NCBI GenBank assembly: GCA_028714035.1
Contig: JAQTNA010000007.1
Location: 43,137-107,136, forward strand
DNA from: Rhodocyclaceae bacterium
GTDB taxonomy: Bacteria; Pseudomonadota; Gammaproteobacteria; Burkholderiales; Rhodocyclaceae
Length of the DNA: 64,000 bases
Direction of reading: 5' to 3'
The first letter of the stretch is position 1; every line of letters begins with the position of its first letter. The notes beneath the pieces are model-generated. The model did no database searches. It saw only the letters and a program-made list of their open reading frames with translations, and was not told the origin of the DNA. This document shows positions 56,881 through 64,000 of the stretch, one piece after another. Made by a program: the position numbers and the translations under genes.

Positions 56881-57948
56881 ATGGCCATCATTGATCTGGA
56901 AAAGTGCCTGGAGCCGCTGGAGGGGGACAGCCCCACCGGAGAGGATCTGGAGTACGACCAGGAATTCGTGGATCTCGAACTGGCCTCCCAGGGGACGCCG
57001 GATCGGGTGGACCGGGTCAAGGATCCGGACGACCCCTATCGGGAAATTGACCGTGTGGTGCCGGGCCGGGAACCCGACTACCGGGCGGTCATGGACGCGG
57101 GGATTTCCCTCTTCAAGCGCACCAAGGATTTGCGGGTGGCCATGCACCTCGTGTCGGCGGCCACGCGCCTCCAGGGCCTGCCGGGCCTGGCGGAAGGCAC
57201 GGACCTGGTGGCCAGCCTGCTGGAACGCTACTGGGACGAGGTGCATCCCCGCCTGAGTCCCGATGACGACTATGATCCGGTGATGCGGGTCAACATCCTC
57301 GGCTCGTACGTGGACCCGGACCGGGTCATGCGGGCGTTCAAGAGCGCGCCGCTGGTGGAAGTGCGGGCGATGGGCCGGTTTACCGTGCGCGACATTGATG
57401 TCGCCTACGGTGACGCTGCCCCCCTGGAAGGGCAGACGACGGCCACCAAGGAGCTCCTGGCCGCGACCTGCGCCCAGGCCGATCCGGAAGAGATCGCCCA
57501 GCGGGCGGCCGGGGTCAGCGCCGCGCTGGCGGGGCTGGCGAAGATTTATGCCATATTCCGGGAGAAGAGTTCCTCATACCCGGAATTCACCCAGCTCAAG
57601 AAGACTCTGGAGCGGATAGCCGCCCTGTATGCCCAGTCCGGGGCCGGCCAGGCCGCGGGCGCGGAGGCGCCGGCGGAAGGAGAGGGCGGTGACGGCGGTG
57701 CCGTCGTGTCCGGCGGCATGAGTGTGGCGGCCGCCGTGCCCGGACGGATCAGTTCCCGGGCGGACGCCAAGCGCCTGCTGGAGAATGTCTGCGATTATCT
57801 GGAAAATGCCGAACCGGCGCACCCCGCGCCCTTGCTCATTCGGCGCGCCGTTCGCCTGCTGGACATGAATTTCCTCGATATCATGAAGGAGTTGACGCCG
57901 GATGTGGTCAGCCAGATCGAGAGCCTGGGGGGCTTGAATCGCGAGTGA
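56881..57948 (+). CDS. tssA: T6SS cap protein TssA (ImpA)
   Basis: 355 residues from ATG 56881. N-terminal ImpA_N domain (EPLEGDSPTGEDLEYDQEF, DLRVAMHLVSAATRLQGLPGLAEG, YWDEVHPRL) and a C-terminal domain with SRADAKRLLENVCDYLENAEPAHPAPLLIRRAVRL, of the short TssA class. TssA primes tail polymerisation. Eleven bases after tagF. Confidence 0.95.
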   Translation: MAIIDLEKCLEPLEGDSPTGEDLEYDQEFVDLELASQGTPDRVDRVKDPDDPYREIDRVVPGREPDYRAVMDAGISLFKRTKDLRVAMHLVSAATRLQGLPGLAEGTDLVASLLERYWDEVHPRLSPDDDYDPVMRVNILGSYVDPDRVMRAFKSAPLVEVRAMGRFTVRDIDVAYGDAAPLEGQTTATKELLAATCAQADPEEIAQRAAGVSAALAGLAKIYAIFREKSSSYPEFTQLKKTLERIAALYAQSGAGQAAGAEAPAEGEGGDGGAVVSGGMSVAAAVPGRISSRADAKRLLENVCDYLENAEPAHPAPLLIRRAVRLLDMNFLDIMKELTPDVVSQIESLGGLNRE

Positions 57949-58006
57949 TCCGGTGGTGTCCCGGGCAGCAGGTCCGCCTCCTTCCACGTACTTCGAGGAA
58001 TACATC

Positions 58007-58252
58007 ATGAGTTCGAATTCCACCGTCCCCTGGAGCGGCGCGGACAGGCGGTCCAGCCCCGAGCTCCGGATCATCTTCGAGCGGGCCTATGTGCTCGTCG
58101 AGCCCTTTCTCGACACGGACAGCGCCTGGGGCGGCCAGGCCATGCAGCACCTCGCGCTGCGTACCGTGCGGGACAATTTCCCCGAGCTTTCCATGGATCA
58201 GGCGCACATCCTGGTGGTGGCCGCCCTGCGCGTGCGGCGCGAGCGGCGGTAA
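58007..58252 (+). CDS. Small protein of unknown function, T6SS operon end
   Basis: 81 residues from ATG 58007, with GAGGAA upstream. Starts MSSNSTVPWSGADRRSS; contains FERAYVLVEPFLDTDSAWGGQAMQHLALRTVRDNFPELSMDQAHILVVAALRV. It has no signal peptide and no membrane segment; it looks like a compact helical cytoplasmic protein with a basic C-terminal end (RVRRERR). It lies 58 bp after tssA in the same direction. I do not recognise the family; an operon link to T6SS is likely by position. Confidence 0.7.
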   Translation: MSSNSTVPWSGADRRSSPELRIIFERAYVLVEPFLDTDSAWGGQAMQHLALRTVRDNFPELSMDQAHILVVAALRVRRERR

Positions 58253-58408
58253 GCCTGCCTCGCGCCGGTTCGGGCATCCCGGAGCCGGCCGGGCAGCACT
58301 CCTTTCTTCCCGAAGTTGGCGTTTCCGGTGAAATTTAACGATTCGCCGCGAGGCCGGTGCCCGGGGGCGGCGTAAAATCGAATCCTCGCGCCAACCTCGA
58401 GACTCGCC

Positions 58409-61400
58409 ATGAAAGTCCCTGAATTTCTGAACAGTGCCCGGGTCAGGAAAATTCTGGCCGGGGCCGTGTTGCTGTTTCTCCTGGTGGGGCTGCTGGGCTT
58501 CCTGGTGGCGCCCCATTTCCTGCGCCCCTTCCTGGAAAACGCGCTGTCCGAGAAACTGCACCGCCCGGTGAAGGTGGCGGAACTGGCCATCAACCCCTAC
58601 GCCATGTCGGCTACGATCCGGGGCCTGAGCGTGGGGCAGCGGGAAGGCGGCGGCGAACTGGCCGGCTTCGATGAGCTGTACGTGAACCTGGAGGCGTCCT
58701 CCCTCTTCCACTGGGCGCCGGTGGTGAACCAGTTGCGTCTCACGGCGCCGCGCGTGCACCTGGTGCGCAACGGCGACAAGACCTACAACGTCAGCGACCT
58801 GATCGAGGACTTCCTCAAAAAGCCGGACGAACCGGCTTCCCACTTCGCCCTGTACAACATCCAGGTGAACGGCGGGCGCTTCCTGTTCGAGGACAGGCCC
58901 GAGAAGAAGCGGCATGAGGTCACTGGCCTGGAGCTGGGCATCCCCTTCATCTCCAACCTGCCCTCCCAGGTGGAGATCTTCGTCCAGCCCAGCCTGGCGG
59001 CGAAGGTGAACGGTTCCGCCTTCTCCCTGGGCGGCAAGGCCAGGCTGTTCGCCGCCACCCGGGAAGCGAGCGTGGACCTCGCCCTCGGCGACCTGGACCT
59101 GACGCCCTACCTGGATTACCTGCCTCTGGCGCTGAACTTCAGCCTGCCTTCGGCCCGTCTGGACACGAAATTGAAGCTGGCCTTCATCCAGCCGGCAGGC
59201 AAGCCGGCCGGACTGGTCATTTCCGGCGACGTAACGCTGCGCAAGCTGTTGGTGCAGGGCCGGGACGGCCATCCCATCCTCGATCTTCCGGCGGCGAAAC
59301 TGGTGCTGAAATCACTCGATGTCATGGCCGGCAAGGCGGACCTGGAGGCGCTGAGCCTAGACTCCCCGACCCTGCGCGTCGTCCGCCAGAAGGATGGCAG
59401 CCTGTCCCTCGCCCGGCTCGTCTCGGCCGCACCGGCGGTCGCTGCCGCGAAGTCACCCGGGAAAGCCGTTGGTGCGCCGGCCGGGGGCAATCCGTTCAGC
59501 CTCAGCCTGGGCCGCTTCCGGATCAGTAACGGCAGCCTGAGCCTGGGCGACGAATCGGCCGCTCAACCCGCCACGTTGAGCGTTTCCGGCCTGGAAGTGA
59601 ACGTCGAGCGGCTGGCCCTGGTTGGCGGTGAAATCCGGGGCACCAGCGGCCTGGACCTGGCCCTGAAATCCTTGAGCGTGCAGGCGCGGGGCGAGAAACA
59701 GCCCGCCTTCAGCCTGGGCGCCGTGCATGTGGCGGGGCAGGCCGACGGGGACAAGCACGCCCTGATGCTGACGGAGGTCCGGGCCGAGGGCGGACGGCTC
59801 GTGGCGGTGCGGGAAGCGGATCGCACGCTCAGCCTGGAGCGGCTGCTGCCCCGCGCCCCGGCGCCCGCCGGAAAACGGGCCGCGCCGGCCGAAGCGAGTT
59901 CGCAGGGCTGGAGCGTGACCGTGGCGAAGCTGGCGCTGGACGGCTGGGGCGCCCGGTTCGAGGACAAATCCGTGCCCAATTCGGTGCCGCTCCTGGCGGA
60001 ACCCATCAAGCTGAGCGCGGAAAACCTGACCACCGCCAGGGGCGGTACTCCCCGCCTGAGCCTCAAGGTCGGCCTGGGCAAGAAGGGGCATCTGGACGTG
60101 GGCGGCACCCTGGCGCTGTCGCCCCTTGCCGGCAAGTTCGAGGTGGACGTGAAGGGCCTGGACCTGGTGCCCTTGCAAGGCTATCTGAGCGACGGCTTCA
60201 ACGTCACGGTGGCCAAGGGCGCGCTGGAAGGGAAGGGCAGCCTGAGCTTCGAACAGCCCGGTACGGCTACGGCCATGAAGGCGGGCTTCAAGGGCAGCCT
60301 GGGCCTGGCTGACCTGGGGCTGATTGACAAGGGCAACGCCTCCGACCTGCTGAAATGGAAGATGCTGCGCTTTACCGGGGTCAATGCCGGGCTCGGCGGG
60401 CAGGTGCCTTTCGATCTCTCCCTGTCCGAGATTTCCCTGAAGGATTTCTATGCCCGGCTGGTCGTCAATGCGGACGGCACCCTGGCCCTGCGTAACCTGG
60501 TAAAGGGCGAGGGCCATCCCGGGGGCGAGTCCGCCCAGCCTTCCACTCCGCCTGCCGTCTCCGCGCCCGCGACGGCGCCCGTGACGGCGGCAATGCCGCC
60601 GCCGGCCTCGGCCCAGGCCGCCGCGTCGGCCGCCGGCAAGTCGCCGGCCTATCGCATTCGGGTGAACAAGGTGACCCTGGCCGGCGGCCGGGTCAGGTTC
60701 AGCGACCTGTTCATCAAGCCCAACTATACGGCCAATCTCACGGGCCTGTCCGGCTCGGTCACGGGCCTTGCCAGCGTGCCCGGCAGCACGGCCGCGGTAG
60801 ATATTGCCGGCACGGTGGATGACGTGGCGCCGCTGACCATCGTCGGCAAGGTGAACCCCCTGGACAAGGACATCTTCCTCGATCTCACCGCCGATGCAAA
60901 GGGCATCGAGATGTCCGGCTTCTCGCCCTACGCGGCGCGCTACGCCGGCTATGACATCGAGAAGGGCAAGCTCTCCGCCAACATCCACTACTTCATCGAG
61001 AATCGCCAACTCAGGGCGGACAACCACCTGTTCCTGGACCAGCTCACCTTCGGCAAGCGGGTGGAGAGCCCCCAGGCCACCCATCTTCCCGTGCTGCTGG
61101 CGGTGGCCCTGCTCAAGAATGGCCGGGGCGAAATTGACATCAACCTGCCCATTTCCGGTTCCCTGGACGATCCCCAGTTCAGCGTCGGCGGCATCGTCTT
61201 CAAGATGTTCATGAACCTGATCGTGAAGGCCGTCACCTCACCCTTCGCCCTCATCGGCTCCCTGTTCGGCGGCGGGGAGGAACTGGCCTGGCTGGAATTC
61301 ACTTCCGGACAGGCGGTCATTCCGCCCGCGGGGGCGGAAAAGCTGCAAAACCTGGCCAAGGCGCTGAAGGACCGGCCCGGCCTGAAGCTGGAGGTCGCCG

Positions 61401-61870
61401 GGCGTGCCGACGCCGGCGCGGACACGGAAGGCTACAAGCGCGCCCTCCTGGAGCGCAAGGTGAAGGCCCAGAAGCTCAAGGAGACGGTGAAGAAGGGTGA
61501 GGAGAGCGGCTCCGTGGATGAGGTCACGGTGAGCAAGGAGGAGTGGCCCAAATACCTGACCCTGGCCTACAAGGACGAATCCTTCGCCAAGCCCAAGAAC
61601 ATGATCTGGCTGCCCAAGAGCCTGCCGCCGGAAGAGATGGAAAAGCTGATGCTCGCCAATATGGCGGTCTCGGAGGACGCCCTGCGGCGCCTGGCGGAGC
61701 GCCGGGGCAAGGCCGTGGAAGAGTGGATGGTCAAGACCGCAGGCATCCCCGCCGAGCGTGTCTTCATGCTCGCACCGAAGCTGGGCGCCGATGTGCCCAA
61801 GTCAGGCGATCAATCCGCATCCGCCAAGCCCAAGGCCAGCCTGTCCCGGGTGGATTTCACGCTGAAATAG
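58409..61870 (+). CDS. DUF748/AsmA-like envelope protein with OmpA-like C-terminus
   Basis: 1153 residues. One N-terminal membrane segment (about 15-35), then a very long beta-rich periplasmic region of AsmA/DUF748 type (LSEKLHRPVKVAELAINPYAMSATIRGLSV; RIRVNKVTLAGGRVRFSDLFIKPNYTANL), with an Ala/Pro linker about 710-745. The end contains an OmpA-like part (FTSGQAVIPPAGAEKLQNLAKAL, RLAERRGKAVEEWMVKTAGI). AsmA-like proteins are thought to carry phospholipid between the membranes. Not part of the T6SS core. AT-tolerant codon use is not seen; it looks native. Confidence 0.9.
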   Translation: MKVPEFLNSARVRKILAGAVLLFLLVGLLGFLVAPHFLRPFLENALSEKLHRPVKVAELAINPYAMSATIRGLSVGQREGGGELAGFDELYVNLEASSLFHWAPVVNQLRLTAPRVHLVRNGDKTYNVSDLIEDFLKKPDEPASHFALYNIQVNGGRFLFEDRPEKKRHEVTGLELGIPFISNLPSQVEIFVQPSLAAKVNGSAFSLGGKARLFAATREASVDLALGDLDLTPYLDYLPLALNFSLPSARLDTKLKLAFIQPAGKPAGLVISGDVTLRKLLVQGRDGHPILDLPAAKLVLKSLDVMAGKADLEALSLDSPTLRVVRQKDGSLSLARLVSAAPAVAAAKSPGKAVGAPAGGNPFSLSLGRFRISNGSLSLGDESAAQPATLSVSGLEVNVERLALVGGEIRGTSGLDLALKSLSVQARGEKQPAFSLGAVHVAGQADGDKHALMLTEVRAEGGRLVAVREADRTLSLERLLPRAPAPAGKRAAPAEASSQGWSVTVAKLALDGWGARFEDKSVPNSVPLLAEPIKLSAENLTTARGGTPRLSLKVGLGKKGHLDVGGTLALSPLAGKFEVDVKGLDLVPLQGYLSDGFNVTVAKGALEGKGSLSFEQPGTATAMKAGFKGSLGLADLGLIDKGNASDLLKWKMLRFTGVNAGLGGQVPFDLSLSEISLKDFYARLVVNADGTLALRNLVKGEGHPGGESAQPSTPPAVSAPATAPVTAAMPPPASAQAAASAAGKSPAYRIRVNKVTLAGGRVRFSDLFIKPNYTANLTGLSGSVTGLASVPGSTAAVDIAGTVDDVAPLTIVGKVNPLDKDIFLDLTADAKGIEMSGFSPYAARYAGYDIEKGKLSANIHYFIENRQLRADNHLFLDQLTFGKRVESPQATHLPVLLAVALLKNGRGEIDINLPISGSLDDPQFSVGGIVFKMFMNLIVKAVTSPFALIGSLFGGGEELAWLEFTSGQAVIPPAGAEKLQNLAKALKDRPGLKLEVAGRADAGADTEGYKRALLERKVKAQKLKETVKKGEESGSVDEVTVSKEEWPKYLTLAYKDESFAKPKNMIWLPKSLPPEEMEKLMLANMAVSEDALRRLAERRGKAVEEWMVKTAGIPAERVFMLAPKLGADVPKSGDQSASAKPKASLSRVDFTLK

Positions 61871-61915
61871 CACTTGGCCGGGAGACGCGTTCCAATCGAA
61901 TGCTTTTGGGATGGA

Positions 61916-63085
61916 TCACCCCAGCCTGTCCAGCGGACTCACCACCCCGCGTTCCACGGGCGGCTTTGCACAGCCGCCCGGCTCCGGCGGCACGGAGCGG
62001 TGCTCCGCGAAACCCCGCCTGCGCCCACCGCGATTCAGGACGTGGGTGTAGATCATGGTGGTGGAAACGTCGGCGTGGCCCAATAACTCCTGCACGGTGC
62101 GAATGTCCAGCTTTACATAGTCGCGCAGCGACTCACAACGCTCCCCTCGCCCGCGCCGGGAGAGGGGTTGGGGGTGAGGACAAGGGGCATGGCTGCTCGG
62201 GGCCATGCCCCTTGGACCCGACTCCAGGAGATGGGTGGCGAAAGAATGCCGCAAGGTGTGCGTGGTGGCCGGCTTGGTGATGCCGGCTTTCTTTACCGCT
62301 GACTTGATGGCGCGCTGAAGGTTTTGCTCGTAGATGTGGTGGCGGCGCCGAATTCCCGTGCGAGGATCAACGGAAAGCTCGGGCGTCGGGAATACCCAGA
62401 ACCACCCCCAACTGGTGCCCGCGCTTGGATATTTCCTCTCCAGGGCATCAGGCATCTCCACTCCCGGCAGGTGCCTTTGCCTATCCTCGTCAAACAAGGC
62501 GCGCACCTGGGCCAAATGAGCCTGAAGTGGCGCAACCAAACCAACCGGCAGCATGGTTACGCGGTCTTTGCCGCCCTTGCCCTCGCGGACCAGAACTTCA
62601 TGGCGCTCGAAATCTACATCTTTGATGCGCAAACGAAGGCATTCCATGAGCCTCATGCCCGTCCCGTAAATCAGCCGCGCCATCAGTCCATACATGCCAT
62701 CCATGCACCCCAGAAGGCGATGTACTTCGCCGATGGACAGCACAGTGGGAATGCGCTGTGAGGGTTTGGCCCGCACCAGCGTATCCATCCAGGGCAGGTC
62801 CATGCCAAGAACTTCCCGGTAAAGAAACAACAACGCGGAGAGCGCCTGAGTTTGCGTAGCGGCAGAAACCTTGCCGTTTACCGCCAAGTCGCTCAGGAAT
62901 GCTTCCACTTCTGCCGACCCCATGTCCCGAGGATGTTTCTTGCCATGGAACACGACGTATCGCATAACCCAATTCGTGTATGATTGCTCCGTTCTTCGGC
63001 TGTAGTGCTTGGCCCGGATGCGCTCACGAACCACCTCCAGCAACATTGGCCCATGGGGTGCCTCGTACACAAGATTGGATGCCAT
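61916..63085 (-). CDS. intI: Integron integrase IntI, with two in-frame insertions
   Basis: 389 residues. Tyrosine recombinase: R145 (YGTGMRLMECLRLRIKDVDF), H276-R279 (HTLRHSFAT), H337 (LLGHADVSTTMIYTH) and Tyr346 are all present. The integron-specific patch ALERKYPSAGTSWGWFWVFP (214-233) identifies IntI rather than XerC/D. Two stretches absent in standard IntI: residues 291-326, between the HSFATHLLESG and DIRTV motifs (repeat copy D), and 355-379, before VVSPLDRLG. Both keep the frame. A good ribosome site (AGGAGA) and a -10 TATAAT lie upstream. The cassette array should begin at its 5' side. Confidence 0.9.
   Translation of the reverse strand: MASNLVYEAPHGPMLLEVVRERIRAKHYSRRTEQSYTNWVMRYVVFHGKKHPRDMGSAEVEAFLSDLAVNGKVSAATQTQALSALLFLYREVLGMDLPWMDTLVRAKPSQRIPTVLSIGEVHRLLGCMDGMYGLMARLIYGTGMRLMECLRLRIKDVDFERHEVLVREGKGGKDRVTMLPVGLVAPLQAHLAQVRALFDEDRQRHLPGVEMPDALERKYPSAGTSWGWFWVFPTPELSVDPRTGIRRRHHIYEQNLQRAIKSAVKKAGITKPATTHTLRHSFATHLLESGPRGMAPSSHAPCPHPQPLSRRGRGERCESLRDYVKLDIRTVQELLGHADVSTTMIYTHVLNRGGRRRGFAEHRSVPPEPGGCAKPPVERGVVSPLDRLG
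61949..62023 (-). repeat. Palindromic insertion E inside intI (C-terminal)
   Basis: 75 bp, in frame, encoding residues 355-379 of IntI. Two tandem hairpins: CGGAGC/GCTCCG around 61993-62007 and CGGGCGGCT (61957-61965) / AGCCGCCCG (61972-61980). Composition unlike the flanking integrase code. No second copy in the window. Confidence 0.75.
62108..62215 (+). repeat. Repeat family copy D inside intI
   Basis: 108 bp in frame in intI. Module 62118-62180 (TAGTCGCGCAGCGACTC..., CTCCCCTCGCCCG, CGGGAGAGGGG, GGGGGTGAGGA) and hairpin AAGGGGCATGGC (62182-62193) / GCCATGCCCCTT (62202-62213). The integrase alignment defines the outer borders of the element. Confidence 0.88.
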
Positions 63086-63137
63086 ACCAAATCTCCTGGA
63101 TAGATAAATATCAATGGGTTACGGAGTGGCAAATCGA

Positions 63138-63143
63138 ATTATA
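63138..63143 (-). promoter_or_regulatory. -10 element of intI
   Basis: Perfect TATAAT on the minus strand inside CTGTATAATTCG, about 50 bp before the intI start. The -35 region (CTGTAT) is poor; the CTGTATAA half-site resembles half a LexA box, known to control intI in other integrons, but the second half is not seen. Confidence 0.5.
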
Positions 63144-63145
63144 CA

Positions 63146-63247
63146 GCGGTGCCACCCGGCATACAGGGCGCCGCCCTGTTTTCCCACATACAAGGCGGTG
63201 CCATGTCCACCAGCATATCTGGCGCCGCTGTCGACTTCACGTTAGCC
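63146..63247 (+). other. Candidate attI recombination site
   Basis: Between intI and the first cassette-like ORF. Two imperfect direct repeats, each GCGGTGCCA ... GCATA ... GGCGCCGC (63146-63174 and 63195-63228), as expected for integrase-binding repeats. They are followed by GTTAGCC (63241-63247), close to the GTTRRRY core site where cassettes insert. The ORF starts 14 bp later. Confidence 0.55.
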
Positions 63248-63260
63248 ATTTGGAGACACC

Positions 63261-63911
63261 GTGGAAACTCTTCTCGGTATAGTTATCGGCATAATTTCCA
63301 CCTTTGCGGTTAGCCACTACTACTTCCGGCGATCCGTTAATAAGCGACTGAGCGTTTATGCGTTGATGAGTAGTCGGGTGTTTTCCGGTATAGATGCATC
63401 AGTACGGAAGCACTTGAAATTCCTCTTTCACGAAGACGAAATTTCTGAACTTCAGCAAATCGAGTTCATCGTTGCGAATGACGGCGAACGCGCGATAAGT
63501 AATTGCATTCAGCCGCTACGCTTTCAACTCCCGGCATCCATAAAGATTCTCGACGCTTCGATACTGCATAAGAGCCCGAGAGAACTCGAGGTCTCAATGA
63601 TCCAAGGAAACAGTGAAGCCGCGGGCCACTTCTTGGAGTTTGACTTTCCTTTGCTCAACAAAGGAGATTTCTTTCTGGTGAAGCTTCTGGTGGACGGAAA
63701 GCTTCCCTTCAGAGAGATGCAATTTCAGGTTCAGGCGGACGACTTGCCTCGCCTTATCAAACCAGAATGGCTGCCGGATGGCGCTACCAAAACCTCGAAA
63801 AGGAAGGTTGAATGGGTTGGTGTGGTTTTTGGCGGCATCTTTCTGGTGTCCTCGGCAGTTGTCGCGACCCTTGCACTAGTAGATCGTTCCAGTAATACGT
63901 TTACAATATAG
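63261..63911 (+). CDS. Cassette-like membrane protein of unknown function
   Basis: 216 residues from GTG 63261 with GGAG five bases upstream. Membrane segment near the N-terminus (about 3-22, LLGIVIGIISTFAVSHYYF), soluble middle (about 30-185) and second membrane segment (about 187-208, WVGVVFGGIFLVSSAVVATLAL). The family is not recognised. Codon use is clearly AT-richer than in all genes to its left, and its start lies directly behind the GTTAGCC site: it looks like the first integron cassette. No attC is visible behind the stop, where a transposase begins 42 bp on. Confidence 0.75.
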   Translation: METLLGIVIGIISTFAVSHYYFRRSVNKRLSVYALMSSRVFSGIDASVRKHLKFLFHEDEISELQQIEFIVANDGERAISNCIQPLRFQLPASIKILDASILHKSPRELEVSMIQGNSEAAGHFLEFDFPLLNKGDFFLVKLLVDGKLPFREMQFQVQADDLPRLIKPEWLPDGATKTSKRKVEWVGVVFGGIFLVSSAVVATLALVDRSSNTFTI

Positions 63912-63953
63912 GTGATATTTGCCATGATGCCCCCGGAACTATAGGGGGTGATC

Positions 63954-64000
63954 ATGGCGAGGAAAAGTGGGCGGGCGGCGTTGGTGCTGTCAGACGAGAA
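63954..64000 (+). mobile_element. Start of a probable IS transposase (cut by window edge)
   Basis: ATG 63954 opens MARKSGRAALVLSDE, similar to the N-termini of IS630-type transposases. CCCCC/GGGGG around 63930-63948 may belong to the IS end. Only 15 codons are visible, so the family is tentative. Confidence 0.4.

Overview
The window looks like chromosome from a GC-rich betaproteobacterium with a sulfur-oxidising or otherwise sulfur-metabolising background. The reasons are a QmoAB-HdrC-HdrB electron-transfer operon, the rpoE-rseA-rseB-rseC-mucD order, rpsO-pnp and dksA of betaproteobacterial type, and an Imp-type type VI secretion system (T6SS). This assignment is inferred from gene content only; no 16S gene is present.

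Left part (1-18 kb): two membrane sensor proteins (one cut by the window edge), a tRNA-Asn with its own promoter and terminator, a RutE-like nitroreductase, NADP malic enzyme (maeB), a YeiE-type LysR regulator, a small phosphoesterase, then the compact operon qmoA-qmoB-hdrC-hdrB. This operon should shuttle electrons between a sulfur-oxidation enzyme (APS reductase in known systems; not in this window) and the quinone pool or another carrier. It has soluble HdrC/HdrB subunits where classical systems have membrane QmoC. A chemoreceptor with a periplasmic c-type heme motif and an MFS transporter follow on the other strand.

Middle (18-28 kb): housekeeping and stress genes. These are a CBS-domain protein, tRNA-Ser, rpsO-pnp, a TacA-TacT type toxin-antitoxin pair between 46-bp imperfect direct repeats, dksA, and the sigma-E envelope-stress operon ending in the MucD protease.

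28-58 kb is one T6SS locus with two divergent halves reading away from about 49.4 kb. Leftward: tssB, tssC, tagJ, tssE, tssF, tssG, clpV, vgrG, a glycine-zipper protein, a DUF4123 adaptor, a DUF4280 PAAR-like tip, an FHA protein, a Ser/Thr kinase with long coiled coils, and a secreted pseudo-caspase/SUMF1 fusion. Rightward: tssK, tssL (with OmpA domain), tssM, tagF, tssA and a small unknown gene. Kinase, FHA protein and a Thr14 motif in TssL suggest post-translational control by threonine phosphorylation. hcp (tssD), tssJ and a PppA phosphatase are not in the window.

Right end (58-64 kb): a large DUF748/AsmA-like protein, then an integron integrase gene (leftward) with a likely attI site and one AT-richer cassette-like ORF (rightward), and the first codons of a probable transposase at the edge. 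The integrase carries two in-frame palindromic insertions. One of them is a member of a four-copy repeat family seen across the window. Each copy has a conserved module next to a hairpin whose arms differ in sequence but still pair. This repeat family and the T6SS signalling module are the most interesting items.
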